Numbered from the stretch's first letter, positions 7,709-14,442 are shown. The stretch is DNA of 33,276 nt from Peribacillus frigoritolerans (GCF_030676415.1 NZ_JAUUTW010000047.1:1-33276); one strand, 5' to 3'. Notes: generated from the letters alone by a model not told the origin. Numbers and translations are program-made.

Positions 7709-7728
7709 TAAAAATATAGGGTATCAAT

Positions 7729-8028
7729 ATGAAGGACTTTAAAACGGAAAAGTGTCCTGATACCACTGCTTGTCCTGTTGCAGTTACAGTAGATGTGATA
7801 GGAGGCAAATGGAAAGGGATCATATTATATAACTTAATTTCCGGCCCTAAACGTTTTAACGAATTATGGAGACTTATGCCCTATACCACAAAACATATGA
7901 TAACGTTACAACTTCGGGAATTGGAAGAGGATGGTATTGTACATCGTAAAATATATCGGGAGATTCCTCCAAAAGTTGAATATTCCCTTACTGCCTTTGG
8001 GGAAACATTAAAACCTATTATTTACTAA
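7729..8028 (+). CDS. HxlR/DUF24-family redox regulator, C-terminally truncated
   Basis: 99 residues: winged-helix HTH with the CPVAVTVDVIGGKWKG signature. Cys15 is the conserved N-terminal cysteine used for thiol sensing in YodB, HypR and QorR. Recognition region FNELWRLMPYTTKHMITLQL, then the wing REIPPKVEYSLT. Family members usually run 105-120 residues. Here a TAA follows ...LKPIIY, but the same frame continues with C-E-M-G-E-I-C-T-K-M-R-Y to a second stop at 8065-8067. That matches the family's usual final helix (CEWGE), so the stop looks like a nonsense mutation removing dimerisation helix residues. May still bind DNA, weakly. Probably controls the divergent oxidoreductase. Confidence 0.8.
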   Translation: MKDFKTEKCPDTTACPVAVTVDVIGGKWKGIILYNLISGPKRFNELWRLMPYTTKHMITLQLRELEEDGIVHRKIYREIPPKVEYSLTAFGETLKPIIY

Positions 8029-8128
8029 TGCGAGATGGGGGAGATATGTACGAAAATGAGGTATTAATGAAACGAAAACGATTGGAAATGAAATAGGTGA
8101 GGTATTCAAATAAGGGATGGTCCTTAAA

Positions 8129-8215
8129 GTATCAGGTGCAATAGCAAAGATCAGAGCTGTCTTTAAGGCAGCTCTTTTTTTATGGTCCTATAGGGACAGG
8201 TTAGTTCAACAAAGA
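8129..8215 (+). repeat. full copy of the intergenic terminator/GGGACAGGTTA element
   Basis: Order: CAGGTGCAATAGCAAAG, then an intrinsic terminator (AGAGCTG...CAGCTCT with T7, 8153-8181), then GGGACAGGTTAGTTCAA. The same parts recur, more diverged, at 129-180, about 567, about 6325 and 10489-10545. It terminates transcription from the HxlR gene and lies just ahead of the next gene's TATAAT-containing leader. Confidence 0.6.
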
Positions 8216-8274
8216 TAAGATATAATTTGGATTAATATACAAAATTTTAATGAAAATAGAAAGGAAGCATGAAT

Positions 8275-8715
8275 ATGACAGAAATGATACCACTGACATC
8301 GGAGAATTTGGAGCTATGTATCGAACTTTACATGAACGTTTTTAATCGTGAACCATGGAATGAAAGTTGGACATATGAAACGGCTAAAGAAAGACTTTCC
8401 GACCTTTTGCATACGCCTAAATTTCTTGGCTTTTTATTTCATATTGATCATAATCCAGTTGGTTTCATTGCTGGAAATAGTAAGGTGTCTTATCAAGGTT
8501 TAACTTATTATTTGGCAGAACTTTGTGTGAATAATGAAATGCAGGGTAAAGGGCATGGCTCAAAAATGCTTCAATCTTTAGAAGAGGAACTGCAGAAAAG
8601 AGAGATTAAAAGTCTATATTTATTAACGGCTAATGACGGGCTTGCAGAAGCATTTTATCGAAAAAATGATTATGTTGTAAATGAAGGGAGGGTGGTTATG
8701 GAGAAAATTTTATAA
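8275..8715 (+). CDS. GNAT-family N-acetyltransferase
   Basis: 146 residues. The N terminus (LCIELYMNVFNREPWNESW) resembles AAC(6')-like and related small-molecule acetyltransferases. The acetyl-CoA motif A is LAELCVNNEMQGKGHGSKML (the QGKGHG loop, about residue 95), and the motif B tail is AEAFYRKNDYV. Cytosolic, acetyl-CoA dependent, acceptor unknown. The ATG chosen lies seven nt after AAGGAAG; an ATG two codons earlier is too close to it. Followed within 55 nt by the PepSY gene without a clear terminator. Confidence 0.8.
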   Translation: MTEMIPLTSENLELCIELYMNVFNREPWNESWTYETAKERLSDLLHTPKFLGFLFHIDHNPVGFIAGNSKVSYQGLTYYLAELCVNNEMQGKGHGSKMLQSLEEELQKREIKSLYLLTANDGLAEAFYRKNDYVVNEGRVVMEKIL

Positions 8716-8766
8716 TTGGATGAATTTTAAGGTTTTGAAAAAATAGTCAAGGGATGTGATGGAACA

Positions 8767-9294
8767 TTGTCGAAATCTGCAAAGCTGTATCAATTAAGCC
8801 GAAAAGTACATAAATGGACCGGATTGATTTTATCCATTTTTTTTATGTTCATCGCAGTCACAGGTCTCGTGCTTGTTTATATGATACCACTCGGAGTGGC
8901 TGATGAGTTAAGGACGGGGAAAGAGGCAAGTCCAGATCAAGCGATATCCATGGAGAAGGCCGTGTCCATTGCTACATCTCAGGATCTTCCAGGTGTGGAC
9001 TCGGTTGAAGATATATTTAGAATTGAATATAGACCAAGTGCAAATGTGTACCAGGTTCGCTTCAATAACGGTCAAGGTGTTCAAATAGATGTAAGTACGG
9101 GAAAAGTGTTATCCACAAATCCAGATTACTCGACTTTCCTCATTACTTTGCATGATGGATCCTTCTTTGGCGATTGGTATAGATACAGTATCCTCACAAT
9201 GACCGGTTTATCCTTAATCCTGCTGTCATTTTCAGGGTATTACATGTTCGGGTATCCTCTTTATAAGCGTCTGGCGAAAAAAAGGCAATCTTAA
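8767..9294 (+). CDS. PepSY-associated membrane protein
   Basis: 175 residues with a TTG start behind GGGATGTGATGG. RKVHKWTGL (His15) leads into membrane segment 1 (about 18-40). An extracytoplasmic PepSY domain follows (AISMEKAVSIA, then VYQVRFNNGQGVQIDVSTGKVL). A HDGSFFGDW stretch leads into a second membrane segment (about 143-165). This is a single-PepSY, two-helix version of the PepSY_TM family, which includes iron-uptake-associated membrane reductases and proteins of unknown role; the longer members have four helices. Lies 14 nt before fosB, so probably co-transcribed. Confidence 0.75.
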   Translation: MSKSAKLYQLSRKVHKWTGLILSIFFMFIAVTGLVLVYMIPLGVADELRTGKEASPDQAISMEKAVSIATSQDLPGVDSVEDIFRIEYRPSANVYQVRFNNGQGVQIDVSTGKVLSTNPDYSTFLITLHDGSFFGDWYRYSILTMTGLSLILLSFSGYYMFGYPLYKRLAKKRQS

Positions 9295-9308
9295 TATGAG
9301 GTGGTAAT

Positions 9309-9731
9309 GTGTCTATAAAAGGTTTGAATCACTTTTTATTTTCAGTTTCTAACTTAGAGAATTCCATTGAGTTTTATCAAAATGTTTTTGATGCAAAATT
9401 GTTAGTTAAGGGGAGAACCACTGCCTATTTTGATTTGAATGGAATGTGGATGGCACTGAATGTAGAAAAAGATATTCCCCGTAATGAAATAAGCCAATCA
9501 TACACACATATAGCATTTTCCATAGAAGAAGCTGACTTTATGAACATGTACGAGAGACTAAAGGAATTGAATGTAAACATTTTGTCAGGTCGTCCAAGAG
9601 ATGAAAAAGATAAGAAGTCGATTTATTTCACTGATCCAGATGGCCATAAGTTTGAGTTCCATACAGGTACTTTACAAAATAGAATAGATTACTACAAACA
9701 AGAAAAAACACATATGGAGTTTTTCGACTAA
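9309..9731 (+). CDS. fosB: metallothiol transferase FosB (fosfomycin resistance)
   Basis: 140 residues, vicinal-oxygen-chelate fold. The three metal ligands of the Fos family are in place: His8 (GLNHFLFSVSNL), His67 (SYTHIAF) and Glu116 (DGHKFEFHTGTL). The segment NEISQSYTHIAFS and the tail LQNRIDYYKQEKTHM are close to Bacillus FosB. FosB opens the fosfomycin epoxide by adding bacillithiol in the cytosol, with a divalent cation. GTG start with a GGTGGT SD. The expected length argues for an intact gene. Placed between the PepSY protein and an amino-acid racemase in an accessory cluster. Confidence 0.93.
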   Translation: MSIKGLNHFLFSVSNLENSIEFYQNVFDAKLLVKGRTTAYFDLNGMWMALNVEKDIPRNEISQSYTHIAFSIEEADFMNMYERLKELNVNILSGRPRDEKDKKSIYFTDPDGHKFEFHTGTLQNRIDYYKQEKTHMEFFD

Positions 9732-9767
9732 TAAGTAAGCCATTTTCAAATGAAAAGGGGAATATTC

Positions 9768-10460
9768 ATGAAAACCATTGGCCTTATTGGCGGCATGAGC
9801 TGGGAGTCATCGTTAGAATATTACCGAATCATCAACGAAGAAGTAAAAACCAAATTGGGAGGATTGCATTCAGCCAAGTGCATATTATATAGCGTCGATT
9901 TTGAAGAAATCGAACGCTATCAAGCTGACGGAGATTGGGAAAGCTCTGGTGAATTATTAGGCGATGTAGCTCTGTCTTTGGAAAAGGCAGGTGCCGAAAT
10001 GATTGTAATTTGTACAAATACAATGCATAAAGTGATTGGATATATTGAAGAAAAAGTCGGTTTGCCGATTTTACACATCGCTGATTCAACAGCTAAACAA
10101 ATTCAAAAGTCCAAAATCAGTACGGTTGGTTTACTTGGCACTACATATACGATGGAGCAAGACTTTTATAAAACACGAATTGAGTCCAATGGTATCGAGG
10201 TTTTGATACCAAATGATGAGGATAGAAAAGTCATCAATAAAGTAATTTATGAAGAATTATGTTTAGGGGAAATCCAACAATCATCAAGGGATTATTACAA
10301 AAAGGTAATCAAGGGGTTAGTTGATGATGGAGCGGAAGGAATAATATTGGGCTGCACAGAAATTGGCTTACTAGTAAAACCAGAGGATTCAGAAGTGCCA
10401 TTATTTGATACGGCTGTAATACATGCCATTGAGGCTGTTAATATGGCATTAGAAAAATGA
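9768..10460 (+). CDS. aspartate/glutamate racemase-family protein
   Basis: 230 residues beginning KTIGLIGGMSWESSLEYY, the classic aspartate-racemase N terminus. Two catalytic cysteines: Cys82 in ICTNTMHK and Cys196 in LGCTEIGLL, at the spacing of PLP-independent two-base racemases (YgeA/RacX type). Likely racemises aspartate, glutamate or a related amino acid in the cytosol, which in spore formers can feed peptidoglycan remodelling or D-amino-acid signalling. The ATG follows AAAGGGG; an in-frame ATG six codons earlier overlaps the SD and is not preferred. Followed by an intrinsic terminator. Confidence 0.88.
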   Translation: MKTIGLIGGMSWESSLEYYRIINEEVKTKLGGLHSAKCILYSVDFEEIERYQADGDWESSGELLGDVALSLEKAGAEMIVICTNTMHKVIGYIEEKVGLPILHIADSTAKQIQKSKISTVGLLGTTYTMEQDFYKTRIESNGIEVLIPNDEDRKVINKVIYEELCLGEIQQSSRDYYKKVIKGLVDDGAEGIILGCTEIGLLVKPEDSEVPLFDTAVIHAIEAVNMALEK

Positions 10461-10488
10461 ATGGATTAGACATTTTGCTTAAATAAAA

Positions 10489-10515
10489 GGGGGTGCTGCG
10501 GCAGCCTTTTTTTTG
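10489..10515 (+). terminator. terminator of the fosB/racemase run
   Basis: A short GCTG-CGG-CAGC stem with flanking G/C pairs is followed by T8, then by GGGGCAGGTAAATTGG about 12 nt on, so it is also a diverged member of the intergenic element family. Confidence 0.65.
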
Positions 10516-10685
10516 TGGAGTTAAAGGGGCAGGTAAATTGGAATTATTTTTTCCTTGATTTTCGCTGTATTCAGTGAAAAGGGAAATGAAAAGATTTTGA
10601 TTTGGGCAGGCTGGTTGAAAAAAATGAATAAACAATCATATAAGGTCAATTCTATATACAAGAATGATAAAAAGGAGATTACATA

Positions 10686-10913
10686 GTGAAGCCATATGAA
10701 ATAAAAAATATGATTATTGATGACGAGTTTGATGGTGAAGAATCGGTTACAGCTGATTTTACTCATAATTATAAAGATTATAGCATTTCTTTTAAAAAAG
10801 CAGATCTTGAAATAATTAATACATGGGTTTTTGAGAATGGTTCATCTCTTCCAGCAAATTTATCAGGTACTATCATTGAATCAATAAGGGAGGATATTAA
10901 AAAGAGAATCTAG
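10686..10913 (+). CDS. small hypothetical protein
   Basis: 75 residues, GTG start with a strong AAAGGAG eight to nine nt upstream. Acidic N-terminal half (IIDDEFDGEE), alternating beta-type stretches, no cysteine and no membrane segment; soluble. Family not recognised. Its own terminator begins at the stop codon, so it is probably monocistronic. Confidence 0.65.
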   Translation: MKPYEIKNMIIDDEFDGEESVTADFTHNYKDYSISFKKADLEIINTWVFENGSSLPANLSGTIIESIREDIKKRI

Positions 10914-10935
10914 TCATTTGTACTAGATCTTTTTT
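10908..10935 (+). terminator. terminator overlapping the stop codon
   Basis: ATCTAGT and ACTAGAT arms (7 bp, 7-nt loop) followed by CTTTTTTG. The left arm contains the TAG stop of the preceding gene. Confidence 0.8.
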
Positions 10936-11012
10936 GTGGTCATTTTCTTAATTGAAGAAAAGTTTAGCCTTGTTTAAATTGAAGAAAAAGATAATGAGGT
11001 AGGAAAAAAAGA

Positions 11013-11185
11013 TTGCAAAACAAAGAAGATTTTAATGGTTTGAAGGAAATTGCAAAATTGTTGTCTTCATTAGACATAAATTGGTACAAAGAACAATCCC
11101 TGATATAACGACCAATGAACTTGATGACATAGCTAGAGAGCTTTTAGAGAAAGCAGGTACAATATCGTTAAGTAAAAATCGATGA
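11013..11185 (+). pseudogene. frameshifted fragment of an unidentified gene
   Basis: A TTG start with GAGGTAGG upstream opens a 31-codon frame (MQNKEDFNGLKEIAKLL...) that stops at 11106. Another frame continues smoothly across that point with DITTNELDDIARELLEKAG and ends at 11183. Both halves look like ordinary alpha-helical protein, so a single frameshift in a once-coding region is the simplest reading. Family not recognised. Confidence 0.4.
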
Positions 11186-11230
11186 TATTAAATAAATTGA
11201 TTTATTTAGAAAAAATCAATTAGTCGATGA

Positions 11231-11370
11231 GGGATAGAACCCCATATAGATAAAAGGTATTTCAAAAAATATGGCTTGGCAAATTCAAAATGTGCAGACC
11301 AGTATATAAGAAGTTTGGTTTAAAAGAAACCGATGAATGGTTAGTATTTAATTTTTTTTATAATTTGTGA
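11231..11370 (+). pseudogene. second degenerate coding remnant
   Basis: An open stretch without a start (KRYFKKYGLANSKCADQYIR) changes frame into KKFGLKETDEWLVFNFFYNL before a stop. It may be the 3' end of the same gene as the fragment at 11013. No family assigned. Confidence 0.35.
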
Positions 11371-11395
11371 AGACATTTAAACAATCGGGTTCATT

Positions 11396-11522
11396 AGTTC
11401 TAGTTTCCACTTCAGGCACTCGTTTTCCGCGGGCGGTCCGGGAGCTTCCTCGGCGCTCTTTGCGCCTATGGGGTCTCACTTGGACGCGCTTTCCCCGCAG
11501 GAATCGAACATCCGCTCCAATC
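11396..11522 (-). repeat. GC-rich dispersed intergenic repeat, copy A
   Basis: Far more GC-rich than its surroundings. Minus-strand landmarks in order: GGAGCGGATGTTCGATTCC, TGCGGGGAAAGCGCG, GTGAGACCCC, CGAGGAAGCTCCCGGACC, GCCCGCGGAAAACGAG. It looks like a widespread noncoding Bacillaceae intergenic repeat, recalled from memory rather than searched. An 80-codon minus-strand frame through it has no SD and an Arg-rich product, so it is not called as a gene. Confidence 0.7.
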
Positions 11523-11664
11523 AACTTTGTTTTGAAATTTAGATAGAAGCCCTTTTGTCGAAAAGGGGTTCGGAATGGTCGCACAACCATGATTCTAAAG
11601 GTGAACCTAGTTATCTTTCTTGTTTTTTTACTTCTTTATATGGATGAAACCTTGAATGGATTGA

Positions 11665-11775
11665 AGGAATTACGACACTCCTGCCGAATAACTGGCTAGC
11701 CAAGCTTACGGCGAGGAGGCTTGGCAGACAGTCGGCGGAAAGGGAGCGGATTTCTGAAATCAGCTGGAACGTTTA
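11665..11775 (+). repeat. same intergenic repeat, diverged copy B in opposite orientation
   Basis: Plus-strand landmarks match copy A in order: CGACACTCCTGC, GGCGAGGAGGCTTGG, GTCGGCGGAAAGGGAGCGG, then TTTCTGAAATCAGC. The middle has been replaced by ACTGGCTAGCCAAGC. Confidence 0.55.
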
Positions 11776-11780
11776 TTAAA

Positions 11781-11820
11781 ACTGTAGATAAACTCAATTA
11801 TTACCGAGTTTGTCTACAGT
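11781..11820. other. 15-bp inverted repeat / RNA hairpin
   Basis: ACTGTAGATAAACTC and GAGTTTGTCTACAGT are 10 nt apart; the single mismatch is a G-U pair in RNA. No T-run follows, so it is not a standard terminator. It directly abuts repeat copy B and may be part of the same mobile or dispersed unit. Confidence 0.6.
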
Positions 11821-11848
11821 CTGTGGCTAATGGTCGTTAGCAAATGAT

Positions 11849-11878
11849 CCTCTCCAAATTAAATGGAGGGCTTTTTTT
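11849..11878 (+). terminator. intrinsic terminator without an intact upstream gene
   Basis: CTCCA-AATTAAA-TGGAG with flanking G/C pairs and T7. A smaller GCTAA/TTAGC stem lies just upstream. The nearest plus-strand genes to the left are the decayed fragments near 11 kb. Confidence 0.65.
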
Positions 11879-11985
11879 CATTGGAATTTTTTTTTTTATA
11901 TCGACTTATTCCCTTTGGATTGGTAATATTTACTTTATTATTACATGAATACCGGAAGTGATTTTTAATATAAGGCGGTTAAATT

Positions 11986-12066
11986 ATGGTTGGGAAGATC
12001 CTTAACGACGGGTTTAATAAACTGATAGAAAGTGGGCAATATCGTAAATTGGTCATTTTATTATGA
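11986..12066 (+). CDS. 26-codon upstream ORF coupled to the EamA gene
   Basis: MVGKILNDGFNKLIESGQYR... to ...VILL: ATG with AAGGCGG seven to ten nt upstream, ending in TGA that overlaps the next ATG (ATGA). The downstream EamA gene has no recognisable ribosome binding site, so reinitiation from this small ORF is the likely route for its translation. No homology recognised; it may be a leader peptide or only a coupling device. Confidence 0.55.
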   Translation: MVGKILNDGFNKLIESGQYRKLVILL

Positions 12067-12962
12067 CTAACTTTATGTACATATTTTGTTTATTGGTATG
12101 GGGACTTAATTTTATTGCCGTTAAGATTCAAGGTACACCTGTGAGTTTAGAATTATCTTTAACATATCGTTTAGGTTTGACGGCAATCCTATTTTTCCTT
12201 TTATTGTGCATTCTTAGACCTAAAGGAAAACCTAAGAAAAAAGATGTTCCATTTATTATTGTGTTTGGAATTTGTAATTTTGCTTTAAGCTATTTATGTC
12301 TTTATTACGCCACTATCTTAAGTTCGGCGGCCATGGTTACTTTAATTTTTTCATTGAAAGTCATTTTAACACCCATTGCCCTTCGTGTTTTTTTGAAGGA
12401 ACCATTACATTCACGTATCTTAATTGGCGGGATAATTGGTGTGCTGGCTGTTTGTATTGTTATTTACCCGAGTTTAAATAATATTCATGGATTCAATGAT
12501 ATAAAGGGTATCATGCTGGCTGTTCTTGGTACCATCCTTACTGCATTGGGCGATGCAAGCTCAGCTAGAAATGCCAGGAAGAAAGTAAGCCCAATCTATG
12601 CTAATGTACTTGGATTTGCAGCAGGAGGAACTCTTTTAGCGGCAATTGTGTTCATTCAAGGACAAGCAGTCACTTTACCGACATCTATTACATATTTATC
12701 TGCTTTGTTCTATTTAACTATATTCGCTTCCTTTGGAGCTTGGCTATTCTACCTTAAGCTTGTAGAAAAAATAGGTGGGGCGAAAAGTGGATACATGGTT
12801 GCCCTTTTTCCGGCAATTGGAGGTATAGCTTCAGTAATGATTGGTGAATCAGACCCATCCATTTTCTTGGGAGCTGGCTGTCTTTTCAGTTGTTTAGGTG
12901 CCGCTATTGCATTAGGTTTTGGCATGAATATTGGTAAAAGTAACTTGAAAGAAGAAATTTAA
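12063..12962 (+). CDS. EamA/DMT-family transporter
   Basis: 299 residues, about ten hydrophobic helices in two EamA half-repeats. N terminus MTNFMYIFCLLVWGLNFIAV has the usual WGxNF motif; LSSAAMVTLIFSLKVILTPI marks the end of the first half. The second half starts around residue 148 (GIMLAVLGTILTALGDA). Inner-membrane drug/metabolite transporter, substrate unknown. The start codon is the A of the upstream ORF's ATGA overlap and lacks an SD, which supports translational coupling. A YycE-like gene follows 26 nt later, probably in the same transcript. Confidence 0.85.
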   Translation: MTNFMYIFCLLVWGLNFIAVKIQGTPVSLELSLTYRLGLTAILFFLLLCILRPKGKPKKKDVPFIIVFGICNFALSYLCLYYATILSSAAMVTLIFSLKVILTPIALRVFLKEPLHSRILIGGIIGVLAVCIVIYPSLNNIHGFNDIKGIMLAVLGTILTALGDASSARNARKKVSPIYANVLGFAAGGTLLAAIVFIQGQAVTLPTSITYLSALFYLTIFASFGAWLFYLKLVEKIGGAKSGYMVALFPAIGGIASVMIGESDPSIFLGAGCLFSCLGAAIALGFGMNIGKSNLKEEI

Positions 12963-12988
12963 TTCGATTTACAGAGAGGGATGGGACA

Positions 12989-13408
12989 ATGGAAAGTAAA
13001 TGGCCAAATGAAATGAAAGTAGCGCAAATCCGGGTTGCACGTCCTACTGATCAACTAAAAAAGGTAGTAAACTTCTATTGTGAAGGATTAGGTTTGAAAA
13101 AAATAGGTTCTTTTGAAGGGCACGAGGGATATGACGGCATCATGATTGGGCTTCCTGATTCCAGCTATCATCTTGAGTTTACACAACATAAAGATGGCAG
13201 TCCTTGTCCAGCCCCATCAAAAGATAATCTGCTTGTCTTTTATATTCCTGAAAATAAAACCATTGAAGAAATCACGAATAGATTGAAAGGTATGGGCTAT
13301 GAACCAGTTTCTCCGGAAAATCCATATTGGGAAAAATCAGGTGTTACTATTGAAGATCCGGATGGTTGGAGAATTGTATTGATGAATTCGCCCGGCATAG
13401 GAAATTAA
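12989..13408 (+). CDS. VOC-family protein, YycE-like
   Basis: 139 residues, glyoxalase/bleomycin-resistance fold in two beta-alpha-beta-beta-beta repeats. VAQIRVARPTDQLKKVVNFY opens the first; YHLEFTQHKDGSPCPAP lies at the centre; SGVTIEDPDGWRIVLMN closes the second. The sequence follows the B. subtilis YycE type of uncharacterised VOC proteins. A metal-dependent lyase, dioxygenase or binding role cannot be chosen from sequence. SD is GAGAGGGATGGG. Ends in a strong bidirectional terminator. Confidence 0.8.
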   Translation: MESKWPNEMKVAQIRVARPTDQLKKVVNFYCEGLGLKKIGSFEGHEGYDGIMIGLPDSSYHLEFTQHKDGSPCPAPSKDNLLVFYIPENKTIEEITNRLKGMGYEPVSPENPYWEKSGVTIEDPDGWRIVLMNSPGIGN

Positions 13409-13430
13409 ATTTCGAAATTGCAGTGGAATG

Positions 13431-13467
13431 AAAACGACCGTAAAGCAACATGCTTTTCGGTCGTTTT
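13431..13467. terminator. strong bidirectional terminator
   Basis: AAAACGACCGTAAAGCA-ACA-TGCTTTTCGGTCGTTTT: a stem of about 16 bp with A and T tails on the two sides, between convergent units. Confidence 0.85.
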
Positions 13468-13471
13468 GGAT

Positions 13472-13730
13472 TTATGAGGACATCGTGATCCCGCCATTGA
13501 TGTGAATGCCCTGTCCCGTTATATAGGCACCTTCATCAGATGCCAGCAGGGGACATAGGCGCCTGCATAATCTGCCGGCTGCCCAGGGCGTCCAAGCGGT
13601 GCCTAGGTACCGAATTCGGCAATGGATTGTTCGTCGAACGTCGCCGGGATGAGCGGAGTCCAAATCGGGCCTGGTGCCACCATATTGACCCGAACTCGTC
13701 CAGCGTCTTCTTAATCAATTCCTTACATGC
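13472..13730 (-). pseudogene. remnant of a short-chain dehydrogenase/reductase
   Basis: Reading the minus strand gives, in changing frames: CKELIKKTLDEFG (helix before the SDR NNAG region), then VNMVAPGPIWTPLIPATFDE (region after the catalytic Tyr), an in-frame TAG, APLGRPGQPADYAGAYVP, a frameshift, and LLASDEGAYITGQGIHINGG with the usual C terminus. So the N-terminal third is gone, an internal piece of about 90 residues including the active-site Tyr-x-x-x-Lys is deleted, and a nonsense codon plus at least one frameshift follow. The pieces match general-stress-type SDRs of Bacillus (YhdF/YhxC-like). Non-functional. Confidence 0.85.
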
Positions 13731-13788
13731 CCACTATGTGTATCGGATTATAAACATTTTTAGTAAGAATAGATCAAGTTAAAATAAA

Positions 13789-14050
13789 TTCACGAGTAAA
13801 AGCGTGAAATTCACGAGTAAATCGCTAAAACTCACGAGTAAATAGGCTAAACTCACGAGTAAATCGCTAAAACTCACGAGTAAATAGGCTAAATTCACGA
13901 GTAAATCGCTAAAACTCACGAGTAAATAGGCTAAACTCACGAGTAAACGCCGATTCACGAGTAAAAGCGTGAAATTCACGAGTAAATCGCTAAAACTCAC
14001 GAGTAAATAGGCTAAACTCACGAGTAAATCGCTAAAACTCACGAGTAAAT
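13789..14050. repeat. 13-copy CACGAGTAAA tandem array, 21-bp period
   Basis: CACGAGTAAA occurs 13 times between 13791 and 14049, mostly 21 bp apart. Two linker types alternate (TCGCTAAAACT and TAGGCTAAACT), giving a 42-bp superperiod. An AGCGTGAAA linker begins the array and returns at the ninth copy, 165 bp on, so the array is a duplicated block. Each core contains ACTC-AC-GAGT, an imperfect palindrome. The 87-codon minus-strand frame through it is simply the repeat read as L-L-V-S heptads. Confidence 0.9.
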
Positions 14051-14178
14051 CACCGATTCACTAAATCATGTAGTCACACTGAACATTATGCCGGAAAAAT
14101 TTTTGTAATGATTTAGTTAGCCTTGGACATACTTAATGAAGATATCAAAAAGTAACATTTAATTAAGGAGGAAACCCA

Positions 14179-14442
14179 ATGGCTAACGAAAATATCCAAA
14201 TGAAAATGGAACATATTTGGCAGGATACATGTGGATCATGGGAAAATTGTACCGAAACCACAATTCAGTCATTCTTGGCAAAATCTGAAGAAAGCAATAT
14301 AGATCCGCAATATTGCATGAGCTGGGTGGAACAACATAAAGCCCAAATACCTGAGTGGGATGCCGTTTCAAAAGTGTCGCTTGACTGGGTTAATCAACAT
14401 ACCTCAACAGGTTCACCCATTTCAATCAAGGATGATTATTAA
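14179..14442 (+). CDS. small hypothetical protein, Trp/Cys-containing
   Basis: 87 residues with an ideal AAGGAGG SD. Three cysteines (18, 24, 46) and several tryptophans (HIWQDTCGSWENC, then CMSWVEQHK, DWVNQH) but no CxxC pair. Soluble, acidic. Family not recognised. Followed 63 nt later by another small gene and then a terminator, so the two may form one transcript. Confidence 0.7.
   Translation: MANENIQMKMEHIWQDTCGSWENCTETTIQSFLAKSEESNIDPQYCMSWVEQHKAQIPEWDAVSKVSLDWVNQHTSTGSPISIKDDY

Noticed and set aside
11348..11590. 80-codon minus-strand frame through the GC-rich intergenic repeat
   Set aside because: No SD, Arg-rich product, and it coincides with a noncoding dispersed repeat.
13540..13782. 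80-codon plus-strand frame
   Set aside because: Antisense to the SDR remnant, whose minus-strand reading gives clear family motifs.
13779..14042. 87-codon minus-strand frame encoding L-L-V-S heptads
   Set aside because: It is the 21-bp tandem array translated; no ribosome binding site.
13789..14050. CRISPR array
   Set aside because: Linkers between cores are short and only of a few recurring types, the period is 21 bp, and no cas genes are nearby.
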